From contig NZ_ABIZ01000001.1 of NCBI RefSeq assembly GCF_000172155.1, positions 6,295,105 through 6,359,104 on the forward strand: DNA of 64,000 bases, given 5' to 3'. Source of the DNA: Verrucomicrobium spinosum DSM 4136 = JCM 18804. Lineage in GTDB: Bacteria; Verrucomicrobiota; Verrucomicrobiia; Verrucomicrobiales; Verrucomicrobiaceae. The number at the start of each line of letters is the position of its first letter. Position 1 is the first letter of the stretch. The translations under genes and the position numbers were made by a program. A model generated the notes under the pieces. That model made no database searches. It saw only the letters and a program-made list of their open reading frames with translations, and was not told the DNA's origin. Below are positions 25,121 through 32,275 of this stretch, one piece after another.

Positions 25121-26461
25121 ATGTCACTCTCCCGCCGTCAGTTGCTTCGTCGCACCGTTCACACCGCCTCGGCCCTTGTTGCTGCCCCATTGTTCAACAT
25201 CCATGTCCGGGCCCAGGAAGCCGGAGGCATCTGGCGAACCGGGAACGACGTGATCGACCGCGCCCGGGAAACTGCGTTGAGCCTGCTCAAGCCCACCCCG
25301 GCCCAGTTGGAGCGGGCATGGGAACTGCATTACCAATCACTGGTCCTGGACAGCTACGGGTTTGCCCCGCGTGCCGCCATTGATGGAGAGAAATTTCAAG
25401 CCGTTGTGGAGGCCGGGGCAAGCCCAGCAGAACTGGTGGACCTGCGCGAGGAGATGTCCATGACCCGAAGCGCCACCGATCCTGCGGAACGAAAGGAGTT
25501 TCTGGAAGCCTTCCGAGCCGCAGGGGTCACCTGCATCTTTCAGAATGCGGGTGAGGAGGGCAACGATCCCCTTCGCTTGATCAAGCGGCTGGCCCGATTC
25601 ACCCAGAAGACGGACCTCATGAAACCCGAGGTGACCAAGGCGGTGACTGCAGAGGATGTGGAAAGCACCCGAAAGGCAGGCGGAATCTGCCTGCTGTTCA
25701 CCACCAATGGTGTACCTCTGCGCGGTGCCTGGGAAAGCACCCGTGATGAACTCCGTCTTGTGCGCATCTTCCAGCAGCTAGGGGTGCGCATGATGCACGT
25801 CACCTACAACCGCCGCAATCCGCTGGGAGACGGCGCGGGCGAACCCGACAATGGTGGCCTCAGCGACTTCGGGCATCAGGCGGTGGCGGAGCTTAACCGC
25901 GCCGGTGTCATTGTGGATGTGGCCCACTCCGGCTGGCGGACCAGCCTGGAGGCCGCCAAAGCCTCCACCAAGCCGATGGTGGCCAGTCACACCTCGTGCG
26001 CCAGCCTCTACAGACACATCCGTGGCAGGCCGGATGAAGTCATCCAGGCTATCGCCGACACGGACGGCCTCGTGGGCGTCTGCTGCATCTCACGCTTCTT
26101 GGGCGGCAAAGGGGACATCGTTGCGATGATGGATCACCTCGATCACCTGCTGAAAAAGTTTGGCCCTACCCATGTGGCCATCGGAACAGATGTGGGGTAC
26201 CTCTCACGTTTTGACAAAGCGGAGCGTCTCAAAGTGAAACGTCGCGCGGACGGCAGCTCCCCACTCAGCGCCCCCGGCCCCTCCTGGGAGCACCTCTGGC
26301 CCAGGGATGACTTTCAAACCACCCTGGAGGCGGAGCAGAGCCTCGCCTGGACCAACTGGCCCCTCTTCACCCTCGGCCTGGTGATGCGTGGGCACAAGGA
26401 TGAGGACATTCGCGCGGTTCTAGGGGGGAACATGCTGCGGGTGCTGCGGGCGCAGGCGTAG
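25121..26461 (+). CDS. Tat-exported membrane-dipeptidase (M19) homologue with altered metal site
   Basis: A 446-aa protein with a twin-arginine signal (SRRQLLRRTVHTASALVAAP); the ATG at 25121 opens it, so longer starts are rejected. The M19 fold is recognisable from VDVAHSGWRTSLEAAKAS, VASHTSCASLYRHIRGRPDE and HVAIGTDVGYLSRFD. The two His ligands spaced 21 residues apart are kept. At the N-terminus the usual HxD pair is replaced (LVLDSYGFAP), the bridging Glu of the IEG motif is absent (LLFTTNGVP), and the substrate-binding His is Tyr (HVTYNRRNPLGDG). It is therefore probably a divergent subfamily rather than a classical dipeptidase. Confidence 0.8.
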   Translation: MSLSRRQLLRRTVHTASALVAAPLFNIHVRAQEAGGIWRTGNDVIDRARETALSLLKPTPAQLERAWELHYQSLVLDSYGFAPRAAIDGEKFQAVVEAGASPAELVDLREEMSMTRSATDPAERKEFLEAFRAAGVTCIFQNAGEEGNDPLRLIKRLARFTQKTDLMKPEVTKAVTAEDVESTRKAGGICLLFTTNGVPLRGAWESTRDELRLVRIFQQLGVRMMHVTYNRRNPLGDGAGEPDNGGLSDFGHQAVAELNRAGVIVDVAHSGWRTSLEAAKASTKPMVASHTSCASLYRHIRGRPDEVIQAIADTDGLVGVCCISRFLGGKGDIVAMMDHLDHLLKKFGPTHVAIGTDVGYLSRFDKAERLKVKRRADGSSPLSAPGPSWEHLWPRDDFQTTLEAEQSLAWTNWPLFTLGLVMRGHKDEDIRAVLGGNMLRVLRAQA

Positions 26462-26477
26462 CAGAGCCCTGAAACAA

Positions 26478-27215
26478 CTACTCCTCCGCCTTCCCCGTCA
26501 TGGGCACAAACCGCACGTCCATCACCTGCTCCCGCTTCAGCTTGCCGTCTATTTTGCGAATCAGCACCAGGGACTGGGCGCCTTGCCCTCCCACGGGGAT
26601 GATGAGGCGGCCGCCTTCCTTCAGTTGGTCGGTCAGCGGCTGGGGCACATGATCCGGCGCACAGGTGACAATGATGGTGTCGAAGGGGGCCTGCTCCGGC
26701 CAGCCGGCATAGCCGTCACCGACGCTCACCTGCACATTGTTATACCCTAGACGCTTGAGATCCTTCTCCGCCCGCCGGCCGAGGGGTTCCACGATCTCGA
26801 TCGTAAACACCTCTTTTACAAGCCGGGCCAGGACCGCGGCCTGATAGCCGGAGCCGGTGCCGATTTCCAGCACCCGATGGGTGGGCTTGGGATCCAGCGC
26901 CTCCGTCATGAAGGCCACGATGAATGGCTGTGAGATCGTCTGGTCATGGCCAATGGGCAGCGGGCGGTCATCGTAGGCGTCAGATCGGAACTGTACAGGC
27001 ACGAACTCATGCCGGGGCACCTCCAGCATGGCTTTCAACACCCCTTTATGCCGGATGCCACGGTCCGGGGCCTGAAGTTGAGTTTCCACCATGCGTCGCC
27101 TCTCTGCCGCAAAACGCCCTTCCCCGTCCGCCGCCTGACTGGCGGTGGGCAGCACGGGATCACAACCTGCGTTCATGGCCAGGAGACATGCGCAGCCTAG
27201 TGGTAGCAGTCGCAT
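26478..27215 (-). CDS. pcm: Exported protein-L-isoaspartate O-methyltransferase
   Basis: A 245-aa PIMT-like enzyme that would repair isoaspartyl residues using S-adenosylmethionine. Motifs include RHEFVPVQFRSDAYDDRPLPI, QTISQPFIVAFMTEAL, and the SAM-binding VLEIGTGSGYQAAVLARL. A hydrophobic N-terminus with two cysteines (LLPLGCACLLAMNAGC) looks like a signal or lipoprotein sequence, so the enzyme would act outside the cytoplasm, although the lipobox is not standard. Its start faces the TetR gene across a 120-bp spacer that holds a palindromic operator. Confidence 0.9.
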   Translation of the reverse strand: MRLLPLGCACLLAMNAGCDPVLPTASQAADGEGRFAAERRRMVETQLQAPDRGIRHKGVLKAMLEVPRHEFVPVQFRSDAYDDRPLPIGHDQTISQPFIVAFMTEALDPKPTHRVLEIGTGSGYQAAVLARLVKEVFTIEIVEPLGRRAEKDLKRLGYNNVQVSVGDGYAGWPEQAPFDTIIVTCAPDHVPQPLTDQLKEGGRLIIPVGGQGAQSLVLIRKIDGKLKREQVMDVRFVPMTGKAEE

Positions 27216-27305
27216 AGAGGAGTGGGTGCGACTTCGGCGCTGGATTGTTCAAAAATCCGCCCCCTAAACAGCGTCAGCAAAAATAATCCACTTTTTTTAG
27301 TCGCG

Positions 27306-27327
27306 CGTATAATTATACGACTGTATA
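27306..27327. promoter_or_regulatory. Palindromic candidate operator between pcm and the TetR gene
   Basis: A perfect 14-bp palindrome CGTATAATTATACG (27306-27319) is followed by another GTATA half-site at 27323-27327, giving three GTATA/TATAC half-sites in a row. It lies 9 bp before the TetR-family start codon and overlaps a TATAAT-like -10 element. It is the natural candidate for autoregulation by the TetR protein. Confidence 0.6.
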
Positions 27328-27335
27328 GTTCCCTC

Positions 27336-27998
27336 ATGCCCCGCCCTTCCTCCCATGTCGATGAGAAGCTCCTGGCTGCCGCCCGGGAGTTGCTCCCCTC
27401 AACGGGCTGTCATAAACTCAGCCTCCGCCAGGTGGCCAGCCACGCCGGAGTCAACCTGGGGATGTTCCACTATCACTTTGGGAACAAGGAAGCGTTTCTG
27501 GAGACGCTGATCAGCCGCACCTACGATGAGATCCTGGCGAGGCTGGAGCACACCTCCCAGCCCGAGGCCTCACCCTTGGAGAACCTGCGAACGGCACTCA
27601 ATGCCCTCGGCCGCTGGGCCCGAGACCATCGAGAGCTCCTCATGCGGCTCGCGGCGGACGCCATGGCGGGCGAGCAGGTGGTGGTCAACGGTTTCGTCAA
27701 GAACCAGCCCCGCATCATCGGTACCATGGTGCCCCGTATGATGGCTGCGCAGGCTGCGGGGCAGCTTCCGCCGATTGCGGTGCCCCAGCTGATTGGCTTC
27801 ATCGCCGGCAGCATCACCATGCCTTTCGTTGTGGGCACGGTGATGTCCAAGTTTGACCTCGTACCCGCCCCGCTTCTCGAGGGGCTGGAGAGCGCTGTCT
27901 TCAGTGATGAGGCCATTTCCCAACGCATCGACATGGCGCTCGCGGGGCTGCAATCGGCCCTGCCTCAAGCTCCCGTCTCCAACCCGAAACCGACATGA
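27336..27998 (+). CDS. TetR/AcrR family transcriptional regulator
   Basis: A 220-aa regulator. The N-terminal helix-turn-helix (about residues 10-55) reads LPSTGCHKLSLRQVASHAGV and FHYHFGNKEAFLETLI. The C-terminal ligand domain is less conserved. The ATG at 27336 is used because the 38 codons upstream run through the operator region. The gene overlaps the following HlyD-type gene by 4 bp, so it is the first gene of an operon encoding an adaptor, an ATPase and a permease, and likely controls it. The layout resembles E. coli cecR-ybhGFSR. Confidence 0.9.
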   Translation: MPRPSSHVDEKLLAAARELLPSTGCHKLSLRQVASHAGVNLGMFHYHFGNKEAFLETLISRTYDEILARLEHTSQPEASPLENLRTALNALGRWARDHRELLMRLAADAMAGEQVVVNGFVKNQPRIIGTMVPRMMAAQAAGQLPPIAVPQLIGFIAGSITMPFVVGTVMSKFDLVPAPLLEGLESAVFSDEAISQRIDMALAGLQSALPQAPVSNPKPT

Positions 27999-28942
27999 AA
28001 ACTCTGCTTCCCATGCTTCTGGCCACGTCGCTGGCCCTCCCTGCATGCACCAGGAGCGATCCCAATCTGCTCAACGGCTACGTGGAAGCCGACTACGTCA
28101 GGGTGGCAGCCCCGGTGGCGGGCCGCCTGGTGAAACGCGACGTCATGCGGGGCGATGAAATCACTGCCGGAGCGCCGCTGTTCTCCCTGAATACAGATGA
28201 TGAACTGGCTGCACGCGACGAGGCGGCGGCAAAAGTGGCCACCGCCGAGGCCCGCCTGGCCGATCTCCTTAAAGGTGACCGCACCGAGGAACTGGTGGCC
28301 AAGGATGCGAGCCTTCGCCAGGCGCAGGCTGCGCTGGATCTCTCTACGGCCGAATTGAAACGCGTGGAGCCGCTGGTGCGGTCCAAAGCGCTCGCCGCCG
28401 CAGACCTGGATCAGGCCCGCTCCAATGAGCACCGGGATCGGGCCAGGGTGGCTGAGCTCTCCGCACAGATTGTGGTGGCCAAACTCGGGGGTCGTCCCGA
28501 TGCCATCGGAGCCGCACAATCCGAAGTGAAGGCAGCGAGAGACCAGCTCGCCGGGGCAGAGTGGAGGTTAAAGGAAAAGTCGCAGACCGCTCCGGCTGCC
28601 GCCCGGGTGGAAGACACCCTCTATGAAGCCGGGGAATGGATTCCCGCAGGCACACCCGTGGTAACCCTGCTGCCACCGGCGAACGTGAAAATCCGCTTCT
28701 ATGTGCCGGAGACTCAGCTGGCCCGCCTCACCAAGGGGGCCAGCGTGGCGATCCACATGGACGGTTCCGCCCCCGTGCAGGCGACGATCAGCTTCATCTC
28801 CAACCAGGCGGAATACACCCCTCCAGTGATCTACAGCCGGGAGACGCGGGAGAAGCTCGTCTTTCTGTGCGAAGCCCGTCCGCAGGCTGCGGATGCCCCG
28901 AGACTGCACCCCGGTCAGCCGGTGGAAGTGCATCTCCCTTAG
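27995..28942 (+). CDS. HlyD-family adaptor lipoprotein (YbhG-like)
   Basis: A 315-aa membrane-fusion protein. The N-terminus has a hydrophobic signal ending LALPACTRS, which looks like a lipoprotein site. Residues about 20-60 form the first lipoyl half (YVRVAAPVAGRLVKRDVMRGD), about 65-190 a coiled-coil hairpin rich in Ala, Glu and Arg, and the second half (KIRFYVPETQLARL) a beta-barrel. It links the inner-membrane ABC exporter encoded next to an outer-membrane channel that is not encoded here. The start overlaps the TetR stop. Confidence 0.88.
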   Translation: MKTLLPMLLATSLALPACTRSDPNLLNGYVEADYVRVAAPVAGRLVKRDVMRGDEITAGAPLFSLNTDDELAARDEAAAKVATAEARLADLLKGDRTEELVAKDASLRQAQAALDLSTAELKRVEPLVRSKALAAADLDQARSNEHRDRARVAELSAQIVVAKLGGRPDAIGAAQSEVKAARDQLAGAEWRLKEKSQTAPAAARVEDTLYEAGEWIPAGTPVVTLLPPANVKIRFYVPETQLARLTKGASVAIHMDGSAPVQATISFISNQAEYTPPVIYSRETREKLVFLCEARPQAADAPRLHPGQPVEVHLP

Positions 28943-28965
28943 GAAACAACCCAAACATCGCGACC

Positions 28966-29886
28966 ATGAGTGCCGTCATCGATGTCCGACACCTCACCAA
29001 GGCCTTCGACGGGCGGAAGGTGGTGGATGATTTCTCCATACGGGTGGAGGGAGGCCGCATCCACGGCTTCCTGGGCCCCAATGGCAGTGGCAAGACGACG
29101 ACGATCCGCATGCTGTGCGGGCTGCTGACTCCGGATGCAGGAGAAGGCACCTGCCTGGATTACGACATCCGCACCCAGACTGCCGAGATTAAAAAACACG
29201 TCGGCTACATGACCCAGAAGTTCAGTCTCTACGAGGATCTGAGCATCTCGGAGAACCTCGACTTCATCGCCCGCATCTATGCCGTTCCCCGGAGAAAAGA
29301 GGTGGTGGCAAAGACTTTGGAGCGTCTCGGCCTGGCGACCCGCAGCCGGCAGCTCGCCGGGTCCCTCTCCGGCGGTTGGAAGCAGCGCCTGGCGCTCGCC
29401 GCATGTTTGCTCCACGAACCCAAGCTGCTTTTGCTGGACGAGCCCACCGCAGGCGTGGACCCCAAGGCCCGACGGGACTTCTGGGAGAACATCCACCAAC
29501 TCGCTGCGGAGGGCATGACAGTGCTGGTCAGCACCCACTACATGGATGAGGCCGAGCAGTGCCATGAGCTGGTGTACATGGCCTATGGCAGGAAGGTGGT
29601 GGAAGGCACCGCTAGAGAGGTCGTGGACCGCTCCGGACTGGACATCTGGGAGGTGTCCGGCCCGGACCTTCCCAAGCTCTCCCGTGAACTCAGGCAGCTG
29701 TCCGAAGTGGAAATGGTGGTGCCCTTTGGCCTCACCCTCCACGTGAGCGGGCGCAACCATAGTGCCCTGGAGCAAGCTCTAACCCCCTTCCGCCAGCGTC
29801 CGGGCCTGGCCTGTCGCCGCATCAAGCCCGGTTTGGAGGATGTGTTCATCAGCCTGATGGACAAGAGCGTGGATAATTTTGGTTAG
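28966..29886 (+). CDS. ABC exporter ATP-binding protein, single NBD
   Basis: A 306-aa ATPase. The Walker A is GPNGSGKTTTIRML, the Q-loop region MTQKFSLYEDLS, the signature LSGGWKQRLALA and the Walker B LLLLDEPTAGVDP. The C-terminal extension (about 230-306) is typical of DrrA/YbhF-type exporters. E. coli YbhF carries two ATPase domains, but this has only one. The start at 28966 is the ATG of the SAVIDVRHLTKAFDGRKVV segment; a frame beginning further upstream runs antisense-like through the adaptor gene. The stop lies at the beginning of a GTTAG repeat. Confidence 0.92.
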   Translation: MSAVIDVRHLTKAFDGRKVVDDFSIRVEGGRIHGFLGPNGSGKTTTIRMLCGLLTPDAGEGTCLDYDIRTQTAEIKKHVGYMTQKFSLYEDLSISENLDFIARIYAVPRRKEVVAKTLERLGLATRSRQLAGSLSGGWKQRLALAACLLHEPKLLLLDEPTAGVDPKARRDFWENIHQLAAEGMTVLVSTHYMDEAEQCHELVYMAYGRKVVEGTAREVVDRSGLDIWEVSGPDLPKLSRELRQLSEVEMVVPFGLTLHVSGRNHSALEQALTPFRQRPGLACRRIKPGLEDVFISLMDKSVDNFG

Positions 29887-29990
29887 GGGTTAGATGTTGT
29901 GAGTTAGACGTTAGATGCCCCAGGCAACCCCAAATCAGACTCCACCCACACCTCATAACTCTTAACCTCTAAACCATAACTCTTCACCTC
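29880..29990. repeat. GTTAG/CTCTTAAC inverted repeat between ABC genes
   Basis: The spacer starts at the ATPase stop codon and consists of GTTAGGGGTTAGATGTTGTG and GTTAGACGTTAGATG words, then a TAAC-rich half (CATAACTCTTAACCTCTAAAC, CATAACTC). It is the clearest member of the repeat class seen in this window, and it separates the ATPase from its permease. The GTTAG words supply stop codons in more than one frame. Confidence 0.6.
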
Positions 29991-29991
29991 C

Positions 29992-31128
29992 ATGAGTCAC
30001 CGCTTCTCCCTCACCAGGGTTCGGGCCATCCTAGTCAAGGAGTTCATCCAGGTCCGCCGGGACCGGCTCACGTTTGCGATGATGATCGGCGTGCCGCTCT
30101 TGCAACTGCTGCTCTTTGGGTACGCGATCAACTCCGACCCCAAACAACTGCCCACAGCAGTGGTCTGCGCCGATCCCGGGCCCTTTGCGCGGAGCATGGT
30201 GAGTGCACTGGAGAACTCCGCGTACTTTGAAGTGACCCACAAGCCCGCCAGCGAGGACGAGGGTGACCGGCTGCTGGCGCTTGGCGAGGTGCAGTTCCTT
30301 CTGGTGATCCCCGCTGGCTTTGACCGCAGCTTGCAACGCGGTGAGCGCCCCAACGTCCTGCTCGCTGCAGACGCCACGGACCCTTCGGCGACCGGGAACG
30401 CCCTTAGCGTGATCAGCACCCTGGGCCGCCAGTCCATCAACCGGGAGTTGACCGGACCACTGGCGTCACTAAAGACCAGTGAGGACCCTTTTGAGGTACG
30501 CGTGCAGCGGCGCTACAATCCCGAGGGGCTGACGAGTTACAACATCGTACCCGGCCTCATGGGCGTGATTCTCACCATGACCATGATCATGATGACCGCG
30601 CTCTCCGTCACCCGCGAGCGGGAAAAGGGCACCATGGAAAATCTGCTGGCCACTCCCGCTCGCCCGCTGGAGGTCATGGTGGGAAAGATCATCCCTTATG
30701 TGGTCATTGGCTACGTGCAGGTGGGCGTCATCCTGATCGCCGCCAAGGTGCTTTTTCAGGTACCCATGCTGGGATCACTTGCCCTGCTGGCAGGTGCGGC
30801 AGGTCTCTTCATCGTCGCCTGCCTGGCCGTCGGGTTCACGTTCTCCACCCTGGCGAAAAGTCAGTTGCAGGCCATGCAGATGACCATGTTCTTTTTTCTG
30901 CCGAACATGCTTCTCTCAGGATTCATGTTCCCTTTCCGCGGCATGCCGGAGTGGGCACAGAACGTCGGCAGCATCTTCCCGCTCACCCACTTTCTCCGCA
31001 TCGTCCGCGGCATCCTGCTCAAGGACAACACCCTGTATGAAGTCCTGCCCCACGTCTGGCCCATCCTTGCCTTTGTGCTGGTCGTCTCCTCCCTGGCGCT
31101 CAAGCGCTACAAGATGACGCTGGATTGA
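29992..31128 (+). CDS. ABC-2 type exporter permease
   Basis: A 378-aa membrane protein of the ABC-2/YbhR-YbhS family. The first segment (VKEFIQVRRDRLTFAMMIGV) is the N-terminal membrane anchor, followed by a large extracytoplasmic domain (about 45-170), then the family motif RREREKGT-like (SVTREREKGTMENLLATPAR) and five further membrane segments. It is the only permease found: E. coli ybhGFSR has two. The GTTAG-repeat spacer lies between this gene and the ATPase. Confidence 0.9.
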   Translation: MSHRFSLTRVRAILVKEFIQVRRDRLTFAMMIGVPLLQLLLFGYAINSDPKQLPTAVVCADPGPFARSMVSALENSAYFEVTHKPASEDEGDRLLALGEVQFLLVIPAGFDRSLQRGERPNVLLAADATDPSATGNALSVISTLGRQSINRELTGPLASLKTSEDPFEVRVQRRYNPEGLTSYNIVPGLMGVILTMTMIMMTALSVTREREKGTMENLLATPARPLEVMVGKIIPYVVIGYVQVGVILIAAKVLFQVPMLGSLALLAGAAGLFIVACLAVGFTFSTLAKSQLQAMQMTMFFFLPNMLLSGFMFPFRGMPEWAQNVGSIFPLTHFLRIVRGILLKDNTLYEVLPHVWPILAFVLVVSSLALKRYKMTLD

Positions 31129-31204
31129 TCAGGGCACAAAAGAAAGCGCCCAGCTGCAACCGAAGTCACAGCCGGGCGAGAATCTCACATGACAGATGCA
31201 GAAA

Positions 31205-31390
31205 TCAAAGTTCCGCGATGAACTGGCGGACATCTTCCTTGCTTCTGCCAAGTCGTTTTTGAAGTCGGCCAAGAAGTTCGTCTTCTTTGCCTTCTTCAAA
31301 CTTGAGGTCGTCGTCAGTCAGCTGACCATATTTCTGTTTCAGCTTGCCTTTGACCTCGTTCCAAGTGCCTTTCATTTGTAGCGTTGTCAT
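31205..31390 (-). CDS. CsbD-family stress-response protein
   Basis: A 61-aa hydrophilic protein. The consensus of the CsbD family is clear: KGTWNEVKGKLKQKYGQLTD and EEGKEDELLGRLQKRLGRSK. CsbD-like proteins are induced by general stress in several bacteria; their biochemical role is unknown. The ATG at 31390 gives the family start. It converges with the ABC permease gene and is alone on its strand here. Confidence 0.9.
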   Translation of the reverse strand: MTTLQMKGTWNEVKGKLKQKYGQLTDDDLKFEEGKEDELLGRLQKRLGRSKEDVRQFIAEL

Positions 31391-31516
31391 GCCTCTGATT
31401 CGCGACATGGTGACGGCGTGGATGTCTCATGATTTTCAGGAAGAGCAAGTCTGCGGCAACCGTCCCCATCCAGTCACGCGATGGATGATTGAAGGGTGCA
31501 ACCTTTTCCCGCCATC

Positions 31517-32275
31517 ATGCCGACGCCCGCATCCAATCCCAAACCCGAGGAGCATCGCGAGCCGGGCATTTCCCTGCGGCAACAAGCCGCAGCCTGGTGG
31601 AAAAGACTCCGCCTCGTCAAAATCACCCTTCATCAGTGGCGACTAGCAGCCTTTCTGGTTGCCGCGTTGTTGCTGGTCTCGTGGTTGTACCGGCAGATTG
31701 ATGTCGCGGGGCTACACGACCGCGCTGCCCACATCAGTGGGCCAGTGGTGTTTATCCTGATGACCGTGCTGCCACTGCTGGGATTCCCCGTGAGTGTGCT
31801 TCACGCGGTGGCGGGTCTCCGTTTCGGGCTGGGCTGGGGATTCGTTCTGGTAGCGGTTTCCATCTTACTACAGCTGCTTGCTGCACATCGCATCGTTGGC
31901 CTCGCCCCGAACTTCTTTGCCCGTCGGTTGAACGCCCTGCGCCGTCGTTTGCCGGATGCGGCGCATCAGCCTCTCACCATCTTCACCATGCTGCTGCCTG
32001 GTGCTCCCTATTCCGCACAGATCTATGTGCTGCCTCTGGTGGGGGTGCCGTTGAACATCTATCTGACGTGGAGTCTGCCCATCAATGTCGCCCGCAGCAT
32101 TGTCGGTGTTGCGTTCGGCGAATTCAGCGACCGGCTGAGCCCGCTAACCGTCAGCCTGTTCCTGCTCTATGGCGTCATCATCATGGCTCTTTCGGCATGG
32201 TCGTTTCAGCGGCTGCGGAAGAAGATAGCCGCAGGTCGGCCACCAGCGGAAGATGATCCGAAGCCACCCGTGTGA
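31517..32275 (+). CDS. VTT-domain (DedA/TVP38-like) membrane protein
   Basis: A 252-aa integral membrane protein with about six hydrophobic segments. The central LPLLGFPVSVLHAVAGLRFG and LLPGAPYSAQIYVLPLVGVPLNIYLTW regions fit the VTT/SNARE-associated family, thought to move or scramble lipids. A GTG at 31496 is an alternative start. The last 95 bases overlap, on the opposite strand, the end of the phosphodiesterase/EEP fusion gene, so the two convergent genes share their 3' ends. Confidence 0.8.
   Translation: MPTPASNPKPEEHREPGISLRQQAAAWWKRLRLVKITLHQWRLAAFLVAALLLVSWLYRQIDVAGLHDRAAHISGPVVFILMTVLPLLGFPVSVLHAVAGLRFGLGWGFVLVAVSILLQLLAAHRIVGLAPNFFARRLNALRRRLPDAAHQPLTIFTMLLPGAPYSAQIYVLPLVGVPLNIYLTWSLPINVARSIVGVAFGEFSDRLSPLTVSLFLLYGVIIMALSAWSFQRLRKKIAAGRPPAEDDPKPPV

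Noticed and set aside
31140-31185. Imperfect GC hairpin after the ABC permease gene
   Set aside because: Mismatched stem and no T-run, so not called as a terminator.
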